From contig NZ_CP154879.1 of assembly GCF_039614765.1 (NCBI RefSeq), positions 1-64,000 of the forward strand: DNA of 64,000 bases, written 5' to 3'. This document shows, one piece after another, positions 36,546 to 44,425 of this stretch (position 1 is the stretch's first letter; each line of letters begins with the position of its first letter). Made by a program: the position numbers and the translations under genes. This stretch comes from Castellaniella sp. MT123. GTDB taxonomy: Bacteria; Pseudomonadota; Gammaproteobacteria; Burkholderiales; Burkholderiaceae_B. The notes below the pieces were generated by a model that saw nothing but the letters and a program-made list of their open reading frames with translations, did no database searches and had not been told where the DNA came from.

Positions 36546-37935
36546 TGGCGCCCAGCGTCTTTCCGAACCAGCCCAGCTCCATGCCCAGAGCCGCCGCGCC
36601 GCCGACGATCGCCAGAGCGGGTGACCTGATGCTGTGATGGGCGGCCTGCGCCACGACGGTTTCCAGGGTGGCGTGCAGGGTTCTCTGTTCCGGCCGTGAC
36701 CCGTTCTCCACGATGGCGCAGGGCGTCCCGGGCGCATGGCCGTCGGCCAGCAGCCGGCCGCACAGTTCGGGCAGGCGCTCGACACCCATGTAGTACACCA
36801 GGGTCCGGCCCTCCGCCTGCGGGTGGACGGGATCAGCTCCCACACTGGACTGCCGATGCGCGGTGGCCAACGTCAGGGTCTGCGCATGATCCCGATGCGT
36901 CAGCGGAATGCCCGCATAGGCCCCGCAGGCCAGGGCGGCCGTGATGCCGGGGACCACTTCGTAAGCGATGCCGTGGCCCTTCAGATGCTGCAATTCCTCG
37001 CCGCCGCGCCCGAAGACCATCGGGTCGCCGCCTTTCAGCCGCACGACACAACGTCCCTGGCGGGCGTGGGACACCATCAGCGCATGAATGCGGGCCTGGG
37101 TGGATTCGTGCGGGCCGCCCGGGGCCTTGCCCACATCGATTACCTGGGCGTCGCGTCGCGCCAGGGCCAGGACGTCGGGACTGACCAGGCGATCGGCCAG
37201 AATGACGTCCGCCTCGTTCAGGGCGCGCAGGCCCTTCAGGGTCAGCAGGCCAGGGTCTCCCGGGCCCGCGCCCACCAGCAGGACCTTGCCGCTGGGCGGT
37301 CGCGCCCCTTGGGACAAGGCCTGATCCAGCAGGGTTTCGGCGTCATCGGGTCGGTTGCTGCGCAGGGCGCCCGGAATCGGGCCATCCAGCAGCCAGTCGT
37401 AGAAGTCGCGCCGTGCCCGCAACTGCGGGCGGGCCTGGCGGATGGCGAGCCGCTTGCGCTGCGCCAGCGCGGCCAGGGCCCCCAGGACAGGATCAAAGAG
37501 GGATTCGATCCGCTCACGCAGGCGCCTGGCGATGACCGGCGCGCTGCCGCCCGAGGAAATGGCGATGGTGATGGGTGAGCGATCCACGATGGCAGGCACC
37601 TGGGCGCTGGACAGTTCGGCGTCGTCGACCACATTGCAGAACAGTCGCCGGGCGATTGCCGCATCCGCCACCCGCTGATTCAGATCCCGATCGTTGGTCG
37701 CGGCAAAGACCAGCCAGGCCTCGTCCAGCCAGGCCGGGTCGAACGGCGCCAGCCGCAGTTCGATGTCACCGGCCGTGGCACGGGCCTGGACCTGGGGATG
37801 GGCCGCATGCGCGCCGACGATGACGCGCGCGCCGGCCGACAGCAGCAGGCCGATCTTGCGGTCGGCCACCAGGCCGGCGCCCACGACCAGCACGGTGCGG
37901 CCTTTCAGATCGGTGAATAGGGGAAATAAATGCAT
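36499..37935 (-). CDS. cysG: Siroheme synthase CysG
   Basis: A 478-residue trifunctional enzyme. The N-terminal part (1-about 200) is a precorrin-2 dehydrogenase/sirohydrochlorin ferrochelatase with [17 protein letters not shown] and [16 protein letters not shown]. The C-terminal part is a uroporphyrinogen-III C-methyltransferase with [32 protein letters not shown] and [10 protein letters not shown]. It makes siroheme for the sulfite reductase encoded just upstream. It starts 57 bp after cysI, so cysJ-cysI-cysG form an operon. Confidence 0.95.
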   Translation of the reverse strand: MHLFPLFTDLKGRTVLVVGAGLVADRKIGLLLSAGARVIVGAHAAHPQVQARATAGDIELRLAPFDPAWLDEAWLVFAATNDRDLNQRVADAAIARRLFCNVVDDAELSSAQVPAIVDRSPITIAISSGGSAPVIARRLRERIESLFDPVLGALAALAQRKRLAIRQARPQLRARRDFYDWLLDGPIPGALRSNRPDDAETLLDQALSQGARPPSGKVLLVGAGPGDPGLLTLKGLRALNEADVILADRLVSPDVLALARRDAQVIDVGKAPGGPHESTQARIHALMVSHARQGRCVVRLKGGDPMVFGRGGEELQHLKGHGIAYEVVPGITAALACGAYAGIPLTHRDHAQTLTLATAHRQSSVGADPVHPQAEGRTLVYYMGVERLPELCGRLLADGHAPGTPCAIVENGSRPEQRTLHATLETVVAQAAHHSIRSPALAIVGGAAALGMELGWFGKTLGAIRPEPATLPAMAASA

Positions 37936-37992
37936 GCGTCGATTCTCACTGCGATCTTGCCCTGTGGTCTGCCGGAAGCGGGATTCGCCCCT

Positions 37993-39654
37993 TCAGACCA
38001 CCCCCGTGCGTACCAGGAAGTCCCCGAACCCCTCGGCCGGCTGGCGAGTGCCGGCATACTGGCCGAAGAGCGCATCCAGGCTGTCCAGAATTTCCGGTTC
38101 GGCGATGTTTTCCCGATACAGGCGATTGAGCCGTTCCCCTGTGAAGTCCGCGCCCAGGCGCAGGTCGTAGCGCCCCAGAGCGCGGCCCACCAGGGCGATC
38201 TCGCCCAGGTAAGGGCGCGAACAGCCGTTCGGGCAGCCCGACAGGCGCAGCAGGATCGGTTCGTTGCGCAGGCCGTGCTTGTCCAGCAGGGCTTCCAGTT
38301 TGGGTAGCAGGACCGGGGCGTAGCGTTCGCTTTCGGCCATGGCCAGCCCGCAAGTGGGCAGAGCCACGCAGGAGATGTGATGACGGCGGATGCCGCTCTG
38401 TTCCCGGTAGTCGTCCAGACCGTATTCCGTGACCAGCGCATCGATTGCGGCGCGGTCGGATTCGTCCACGTTGGCGATTACCACGTTCTGGTTGCAGGTC
38501 AGGCGGAACTCGCCCTTCAGGATCCGGGCGATCTCGCGCATGCCGGTCTGCTGGCGCAGGTCTTCGTGGTCCCACAGGCGGCCCGAGGCGACATACAACC
38601 CCAGATGCCAGCGGCCGTCTTCGCCGCGCGACCAGCCATAGCGGTCGCCGTTGCTCTCGAATCGGTAGGGGCGGGGGGCTTGCAGGGTACGTCCGCTGCG
38701 CACCTGGATCTGTTCGCGAAACCAGTCCACGCCCAGGCGATCGACCGTGTATTTCAGGCGTGCGTGCTGGCGTTCCTGGCGGTCGCCGTGGTCGCGCTGC
38801 AGGGTGACCACGGCTTCGGCGACGGCGATCAGATCCTCGGGCGTGACGAACCCCACCAGCGAACCCAGGCGCGGATAGGTGGTGGGGTCGCCCGCCGTGG
38901 CGCCCATGCCGCCGCCCACCGCCACGTTGAAGCCTTGCAGCGTGCCGTTTTCGATGATGGCGACCAGTCCCAGGTCGTTGGCGAACACGTCGCAATCGTT
39001 GGTGGGCGGAATGGCGATGCCGATCTTGAACTTGCGCGGCAGATAGGCCGAATCGTTGCCGTAGATGGGTTCGTCATCCACGGCTTCGCCGACCTGCTCA
39101 CCGCCCAGCCAGATCTCGGCATAGGCGGTGGTGCGCGGCAGGAAATGGTTGGACAGCTTCAGTACCCAGTCCTGCGTCAGCGCATGCTGGCTGGACAGAT
39201 ACGGATTGACGGAGCTGATCACCTGGCGGTTGACATCGCCGCAGGCGGCGATCGTCGTCGCCCGCGCGTCGTGGATGCCTTGCATGAACGCACGCAGGTT
39301 GCGCTTCAGGATGCCGTGCCACTGGAAGGTCTGGCGGGTGGTGATGCGCAGGCCGCGCGTGGCGTATCGCTGCGCCAGCGCGTCCAGCGCCAGCCACTGG
39401 TCGGGGCTGATGACGCCGCCCGGCAGTCGCGCCCGCACCATGAAGGCATAGGCCGGTTCCAGCTTCTGCTTGCGGCGCTCGTCGCGGATGTCGCGGTCGT
39501 CCTGCATGTAGCTGCCGTGGAACTTCAGCAGTTTCGTGTCGGATTCCGGAATGGCGCCCGTGATGGGGTTTTCCAGTTCCCGGGCGATGGTGCCGCGCAG
39601 GAAGTTGCTGCGGGTCTTGATGTCTTCGAGGGGTGACAGGGGGGAAATGCTCAT
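37993..39654 (-). CDS. cysI: Sulfite reductase hemoprotein beta-component
   Basis: A 553-residue siroheme/[4Fe-4S] enzyme that reduces sulfite to sulfide. I start at the ATG at 39654 (MSISPLSPLEDIKTRSNFLR); the longer upstream frame overlaps cysJ. The cluster-binding cysteines are in CVALPTCGLAMAESER and RLSGCPNGCSRPYLG near residues 425-480. TTRQTFQWHGI is the siroheme-substrate region. It works with CysJ and with siroheme from CysG. The upstream ORF extension has no start signal. Confidence 0.94.
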   Translation of the reverse strand: MSISPLSPLEDIKTRSNFLRGTIARELENPITGAIPESDTKLLKFHGSYMQDDRDIRDERRKQKLEPAYAFMVRARLPGGVISPDQWLALDALAQRYATRGLRITTRQTFQWHGILKRNLRAFMQGIHDARATTIAACGDVNRQVISSVNPYLSSQHALTQDWVLKLSNHFLPRTTAYAEIWLGGEQVGEAVDDEPIYGNDSAYLPRKFKIGIAIPPTNDCDVFANDLGLVAIIENGTLQGFNVAVGGGMGATAGDPTTYPRLGSLVGFVTPEDLIAVAEAVVTLQRDHGDRQERQHARLKYTVDRLGVDWFREQIQVRSGRTLQAPRPYRFESNGDRYGWSRGEDGRWHLGLYVASGRLWDHEDLRQQTGMREIARILKGEFRLTCNQNVVIANVDESDRAAIDALVTEYGLDDYREQSGIRRHHISCVALPTCGLAMAESERYAPVLLPKLEALLDKHGLRNEPILLRLSGCPNGCSRPYLGEIALVGRALGRYDLRLGADFTGERLNRLYRENIAEPEILDSLDALFGQYAGTRQPAEGFGDFLVRTGVV

Positions 39655-39733
39655 GTCGGCGATGTTCGGGTCAGGTAATGGTGGATCAGGGCTCGGTGGC
39701 GTATCAGGCAGTCCGGGGCGGTGGTGCGTGCGA

Positions 39734-41542
39734 TCAGTACACGTCCCGGGCATAGCGCCCCTGGGCGGACAGGTCGTCGAGCCATTGCCGGGCGCCTTCC
39801 TCGTCCAGGCCACCCTGGTCGCGGGCGATCTCCAGCAGTGTCGCGTGGATGTCGCGGGCCATGCGTTCCGCATCGCCGCAGACATAGATGTGGGCGCCCG
39901 CCTGGATCCAGTCGTAGACGTCCGCGCCGCGTTCCAGCAACCGGTGCTGGACGTAGACTTTGTCAGCCTGGTCGCGTGAGAACGCCAGGTCGATGCGGTT
40001 CAGGTGGCCGTCCTTCAAGGCCTGCTGCCATTCCGTCTGATACAGGAAATCGCTGGTGAAGTGCGGGTTGCCAAAGAACAGCCAGTTGCGTCCCGTGGCG
40101 TCGGATTCGGCGCGTGCCTGCACGAAGGAGCGAAATGGCGCCACGCCGGTGCCCGCCCCGATCATGATGATGTCGCGCGCGGAATCGGCCGGCAGGCGGA
40201 AACGGGTGTTCTCCTCGATGAAGACCGGTACCGTGTCGCCTTCGGCCCGCTCGGCCAGGAAGTGCGACGCCACGCCCCAGCGGGCTTCGCCCTCTTTGTC
40301 GAACGCGACGTGCGCCAGCGTCAGGTGGACTTCGTCCTCGGCCACAGCGGCGCTGGACGCAATCGAATACAGCCGGGGCGTCAGCGGGCGCAGCGCGGCG
40401 ACCAGTTCCGGCCCGGTCCAGCGGGCCGGCCATTCGCGCAGGGCGTCGATCAGCTGGTGGCTGCCCAGATAAGCGGCCAGCGAGTCGCGTGCCTCGGGTT
40501 TCAACAGGTCTTTGAGTTCATTGCGGCCGGCGCGTTCCGCCAGCGCAGTCAGGAAGGGGCGTGTCAGCACCGTCAGTTCGCGGTGGCGGCCCAGCCATTC
40601 GCCCAGCGGCCGCCGGGTGCCCTGGTGTTCGATGGTATCGGCCGCGTTCAGGGCGCTTGCCTCCAGGATGCGGGCCACCAGCGTGTCATCCTGCACGGGC
40701 CAGATGCCCAGGGCATCCCCGGGTTCATACCGCAGCTGGCTGCCGGCCAGGGAAAGCTCCAGGTGGCGGATGTCCTTGTCGCTGCCGCGCCCGGTGATGA
40801 CCTGATTCAGCAGGACCTCCGCCTGGAACGGATGCTCGCGGGTGAATTTTTCGGTCTGCGGGCGCAGGGGCGTTACCGTGGCTTGATGGGCTGCGGGTGC
40901 GGCCGGCGTCAGGGCTTCGCTCGCCAGTGCCAGGGCGCGGCCCTGCCAGGGGACGGTGACCGTCTCGAGATCCAGGTCCGCGGTGCCGGCATCCTGCAGG
41001 CGCCGCGCGCCCAGTTCAGCCAGACGCTCATCGATTTTCTGCGAGATGCCGCAAAACGACGGATAGCTGGAATCGCCCAGCCCCAGGACGGCGTACTTCA
41101 ACCGGGGCAGCTTGGGGGCTCGTTTCCCCAGGACGAATTCGACCCAGGCGATGGAATCGTCGGGCGGGTCCCCGTCGCCCTGGGTGCTCATGACCACGTA
41201 CAGCAGTTGCTCATCCTTCAGGTCTTTCGCCTTGTACTGGTCGGCGCGCACCAGTCGCGCCTCCAGTCCCTGGGCGAGCACCTGCTCGTGCAACTGGGTG
41301 GCGACGCGTTTCGCGTTGCCGGTCTGACTGCCGTACAGGATGGTCAGCCGCTGGGCCCCATCGGGGGCTGGCGCCGCAGCGACCGCCAGGGGCGGCGCCA
41401 CGGTTTCCCGGGCGGGCTGGCGCGCCTGGGCGACCCCGGCGAAATAGCCGGAGAGCCAGTGCAGGCTGGATGGTTCCAGCGTGTCGGCCAGTTCAGCGAT
41501 CAGGGAATGGCGGGCTTCCGGCAGATAGTTCGGCGCGAGCAT
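39734..41542 (-). CDS. cysJ: Sulfite reductase flavoprotein alpha-component
   Basis: A 602-residue NADPH-dependent diflavin reductase. An FMN flavodoxin domain (TILYGSQTGNAKRVATQL, VMSTQGDGDPPDD) is followed by an FAD domain (LTPRLYSIASS, GVASHFL) and an NADPH domain (MIGAGTGVAPFRSFVQ, YVCGDAERMARDIH), ending in the invariant YARDVY. It supplies electrons to CysI. It starts about 140 bp beyond the hairpin at 41643-41664 and is the first gene of cysJIG. Confidence 0.95.
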   Translation of the reverse strand: MLAPNYLPEARHSLIAELADTLEPSSLHWLSGYFAGVAQARQPARETVAPPLAVAAAPAPDGAQRLTILYGSQTGNAKRVATQLHEQVLAQGLEARLVRADQYKAKDLKDEQLLYVVMSTQGDGDPPDDSIAWVEFVLGKRAPKLPRLKYAVLGLGDSSYPSFCGISQKIDERLAELGARRLQDAGTADLDLETVTVPWQGRALALASEALTPAAPAAHQATVTPLRPQTEKFTREHPFQAEVLLNQVITGRGSDKDIRHLELSLAGSQLRYEPGDALGIWPVQDDTLVARILEASALNAADTIEHQGTRRPLGEWLGRHRELTVLTRPFLTALAERAGRNELKDLLKPEARDSLAAYLGSHQLIDALREWPARWTGPELVAALRPLTPRLYSIASSAAVAEDEVHLTLAHVAFDKEGEARWGVASHFLAERAEGDTVPVFIEENTRFRLPADSARDIIMIGAGTGVAPFRSFVQARAESDATGRNWLFFGNPHFTSDFLYQTEWQQALKDGHLNRIDLAFSRDQADKVYVQHRLLERGADVYDWIQAGAHIYVCGDAERMARDIHATLLEIARDQGGLDEEGARQWLDDLSAQGRYARDVY

Positions 41543-41642
41543 GGCGTGGCCTTGGCGAAACGAAAGAAGCGTCCATTCTGGGACGCTTCCGCCATGCCGT
41601 GAACGAACCGATGCTTATGTTTTTATGCGGATATAAGCAAAT

Positions 41643-41664
41643 GACGGGACCCGGGGGTCCCGTC
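41643..41664 (-). terminator. Hairpin after the antiporter small-subunit gene
   Basis: GACGGGACC (41643-41651) and GGTCCCGTC (41656-41664) form a perfect 9-bp stem with a 4-base loop, 17 bases after the stop of the small gene in the minus direction. It is followed by ATTTGCTTATAT rather than a pure T-run. It separates the formate operon from cysJ. Confidence 0.6.
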
Positions 41665-41680
41665 CGGCCGATGGCCGTGG

Positions 41681-41803
41681 TCAATGAAACAATGCGCTTG
41701 CCTTCAGCAGTGTTTCCCAGATCCCGAGGGCCAGGGGGATGCCGACGTAGAGCCAGAACAGGATGAGGAGGGCCGGAGATGACGTGGAAACTGGTGCGGA
41801 CAT
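41681..41803 (-). CDS. MFS transporter small subunit (OFA companion)
   Basis: A 40-residue membrane peptide: start MSAPVSTSSPALLILF, one helix (ALLILFWLYVGIPLALGIW), then ETLLKASALFH. AAGGAGA sits just upstream of the ATG. Tiny proteins of this kind lie directly after oxalate/formate antiporter genes in many proteobacteria and are annotated as MFS transporter small subunits. It starts 10 bp after the antiporter stop. Its role in transport is inferred from the conserved pairing. Confidence 0.82.
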   Translation of the reverse strand: MSAPVSTSSPALLILFWLYVGIPLALGIWETLLKASALFH

Positions 41804-41812
41804 GATGTCTCC

Positions 41813-43222
41813 TTATTTCTGGGTAGCGAGCGCGGGCTGGGCCAGAGACCCAGGTTCGGTATCGCCCGCCATGTGATGGTGCGAGGCCACGGGGCGCACG
41901 AGCAGATTGCAGATGAAGCCGACCACCAGCAGGCCCGCCATCAGGTACATCGTGACCGTATAGGACTGTCCGGGCGGGACGCCATGATCGACCTGGTACT
42001 GGCGGATGTAGTTCACCAGGACTGGCCCCAGCACCCCGGCCGCGGCCCAGGCGGTCAGCAGCCGGCCATGGATGCCGCCCACATAACGGGTGCCGAACAG
42101 GTCCGCCAGATATGCGGGAACGGTCGAGAACCCGCCGCCGTACATCGAGATGATGATGGCGTAGAACAGCACGAACAGGGCGACATTACCCGATGCCCCC
42201 ATCCCGGGCACCAGGAAATACAGGATGGCACCCAGGACGAAGAAGATGCCGTAGGTGGTCTTGCGGCCCAGGTAATCCGAGGTGCTGGACCAGAAAAAGC
42301 GTCCCAGCATATTGGCCAGGGACAGCAGGCCGACGAAGCCCGCTGCCGCAGCCGGCGTGATGGCGCCCTTGAAGCTCTCCTGGATCATGACCGATGCCTG
42401 GCCCAGCACGCCGATGCCGGCGGTCACGTTCAGGGTCAACGCCCACCACAGCAGCCAGAACTGCGGGGTCTTGAGCGCCTGGTCGATGTGCACGTGATTG
42501 CGCGAGATCATGCCCTTCTGGGTGACGGGCGGGGTCCAGCCGTCCGGTTTCCAGTTCGCCGCCGGGATACGGATCGCGTAGGCGCCGATCATCATGGAGA
42601 TGAAGTACAGCACACCCATGACCAGGAAGGTCTGGGACACCCCCATGGAGGTCGGCGTGCGGAAATGTTCCATCAAGCCGACCGACAAGGGGGACGCGAT
42701 GAAGGCACCGCCGCCAAAGCCCATGATCGCCATGCCCGTGGCCATGCCGCGCTTGTCGGGAAACCACTTGATCAGGGTGGAGACCGGCGAGACGTAGCCA
42801 ATGCCCAGACCGATGCCGCCGAGCACACCGTACCCCAGATACAGCAGCCAGAGCTGATGCGTGGATACACCGACGGATGACACAATGAAGCCGCCACCAA
42901 AGCAGCAGGCGGCGACGAACATGGCCTTGCGCGGGCCGACTTCCTCGAGCCACTTGCCGGCGAAGGCGGCGGAAAGGCCCAGAAACAAGATGGCCAGGCT
43001 GAAGATCCAGCCCAGTGCCGGCAGGCCCCAGTCATCAGGGGCCGACTTCTGGATGCCGATCAGCTTGGTCATCGGGCCGTTGAAGACCGAGAACGCATAG
43101 GCCTGACCGATACACAGATGAACCGCCAGCGCGGCGGGAGGAATCATCCAGCGGTTGAACCCGGGTGGGGCGGTGATGCGTTCCTTGCTGAAAAAGCTGG
43201 AGCGGGTAGCTTCCGTACTCAT
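41813..43222 (-). CDS. OFA-family oxalate/formate antiporter-like MFS transporter
   Basis: A 469-residue MFS permease with 12 helices, resembling the oxalate:formate antiporter family (GQAYAFSVFNGPMTKLIG in the first helix; IKWFPDKRGMATGMAIMGFG after helix 4). It is downstream of formate dehydrogenase genes in the same direction, so it may bring formate in or exchange it for oxalate. Direction and exact substrate cannot be deduced. Confidence 0.87.
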   Translation of the reverse strand: MSTEATRSSFFSKERITAPPGFNRWMIPPAALAVHLCIGQAYAFSVFNGPMTKLIGIQKSAPDDWGLPALGWIFSLAILFLGLSAAFAGKWLEEVGPRKAMFVAACCFGGGFIVSSVGVSTHQLWLLYLGYGVLGGIGLGIGYVSPVSTLIKWFPDKRGMATGMAIMGFGGGAFIASPLSVGLMEHFRTPTSMGVSQTFLVMGVLYFISMMIGAYAIRIPAANWKPDGWTPPVTQKGMISRNHVHIDQALKTPQFWLLWWALTLNVTAGIGVLGQASVMIQESFKGAITPAAAAGFVGLLSLANMLGRFFWSSTSDYLGRKTTYGIFFVLGAILYFLVPGMGASGNVALFVLFYAIIISMYGGGFSTVPAYLADLFGTRYVGGIHGRLLTAWAAAGVLGPVLVNYIRQYQVDHGVPPGQSYTVTMYLMAGLLVVGFICNLLVRPVASHHHMAGDTEPGSLAQPALATQK

Positions 43223-43288
43223 GCTGTCTCCTCCTGGGTCGAATGCCCGGACTGTTGTTGATGTTGCGGTTGAGGTCGGAAAAAAGAT

Positions 43289-43558
43289 TTAACGCGGTGC
43301 CGTGGCGGCCTGGGCCGGCAGTAAACGGTCCCGGTGGCGCTGGATGGCCTCCTGGCAGATGGGGGTCAATGTCGTGGCGCCGCGCTGGCCATCGGGGTGC
43401 ACGGTCAGATAGTCCAGCAGCGCCTGTCGCATGCGGGGATCCCAGAAGCGCCGGATGTGGTCGGCAATGCCGTCAATGGCGGCGGAACGATCCGGCATGG
43501 CTTCGAAGAAATAGCCGATACGGTTGGCCAGCCGGATCAGATGTTCGATGTTGGTCAC
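43289..43558 (-). CDS. fdsD: NAD-dependent formate dehydrogenase delta subunit
   Basis: An 89-residue FdsD-family protein (LIRLANRIGYFFEAMPDR, FWDPRMRQALLDYL). The delta subunit is needed for assembly or stability of the molybdenum formate dehydrogenase and is encoded last in the fdsGBACD operon. It overlaps the fdhD stop by 4 bases. Confidence 0.9.
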   Translation of the reverse strand: MTNIEHLIRLANRIGYFFEAMPDRSAAIDGIADHIRRFWDPRMRQALLDYLTVHPDGQRGATTLTPICQEAIQRHRDRLLPAQAATAPR

Positions 43559-44412
43559 GGGTGGCTCCTGTCCTGTTCCAGGTAGTCGGGGTGGCTATAT
43601 ATGGTGAAGCGGCCGTCTCGGGCGAAGCCGGCCAGCATCATGCGGGCGGATTGCGCCAGCCGCACCGCCAGCGTGGTGGGGGCGGATACGGCGATCAGGG
43701 CGCCGATACCCGCCGCGTGCGCCTTTTGGACCATCTCGAAGCTGGCGCGGCTGGAGACCACGACGAATCCTGCACCCCGGTCAACCGGTTCGCGCAGCAG
43801 GCGGCCGATCAGCTTGTCCAGTGCGTTGTGCCGGCCGACGTCCTCGTAGATCCAGCCCGGCTTGCCATGCGCATCCGCCCAGGCCGCCGCGTGCGTGGCG
43901 CCTGTCAGGTTGTGCAGGGGCTGGTGCTGGCGCAGCTCGCGCAGGGCGCGCACGATCGCGGCCCGCCGCCAAGGCTGCACCGGCCGGGGCAGCGGCGGCA
44001 GGTCGCGGGGGACCTGGGCCAGACTCTGGACGCCGCAGAGTCCGCAGCCGGTGCTGCCGGCCAGGGTGCGGCGTCGCTGCTTCAGTGCGTGCAGGCGGGC
44101 GTTGACGATGGTCAGGCGCACGATCAGGCCCAGCGGGGTGGTCTCGACGTCCAGGTCGAGCACATCCGATGCCGCCTGGACGATCCCTTCGGTAAATGAA
44201 AAGCCCAGGGCCAGCTCTTCGATGTGCAGCGGGGATGCCAGCAAGGTGGCATGGGCGATCCCGTTGTATTCCAGGGCCACCGCCTGCTCGCAGGCGATGG
44301 CGTCCTGGGCGGCTGTCGCTTGCGCTTCCTGGACGCGCAGGATGGGACCCAGTTCATGGGCGGCATCATGGCCCGGGTAGTCGGCCATGGGATCGAAGTC
44401 GGCAGGGTGCAT
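43555..44412 (-). CDS. fdhD: Formate dehydrogenase accessory sulfurtransferase FdhD/FdsC
   Basis: A 285-residue FdhD-family sulfurtransferase that moves sulfur to the Mo-cofactor for activation of formate dehydrogenase and protects the bis-MGD cofactor. The functional CxxC is in GSTGCGLCGVQS. Further motifs are GIAHATLLASPLHIEELALG and IYEDVGRHNALDKLIGR. It sits between the catalytic subunit and fdsD; in this operon type the gene is called fdsC. Confidence 0.93.
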   Translation of the reverse strand: MHPADFDPMADYPGHDAAHELGPILRVQEAQATAAQDAIACEQAVALEYNGIAHATLLASPLHIEELALGFSFTEGIVQAASDVLDLDVETTPLGLIVRLTIVNARLHALKQRRRTLAGSTGCGLCGVQSLAQVPRDLPPLPRPVQPWRRAAIVRALRELRQHQPLHNLTGATHAAAWADAHGKPGWIYEDVGRHNALDKLIGRLLREPVDRGAGFVVVSSRASFEMVQKAHAAGIGALIAVSAPTTLAVRLAQSARMMLAGFARDGRFTIYSHPDYLEQDRSHP

Positions 44413-44425
44413 GGCGGCCTCCGCC

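Noticed and set aside
38377..39636. 419-codon plus-strand frame opposite cysI
   Set aside because: It is the antisense shadow of cysI; no domain and no ribosome site.
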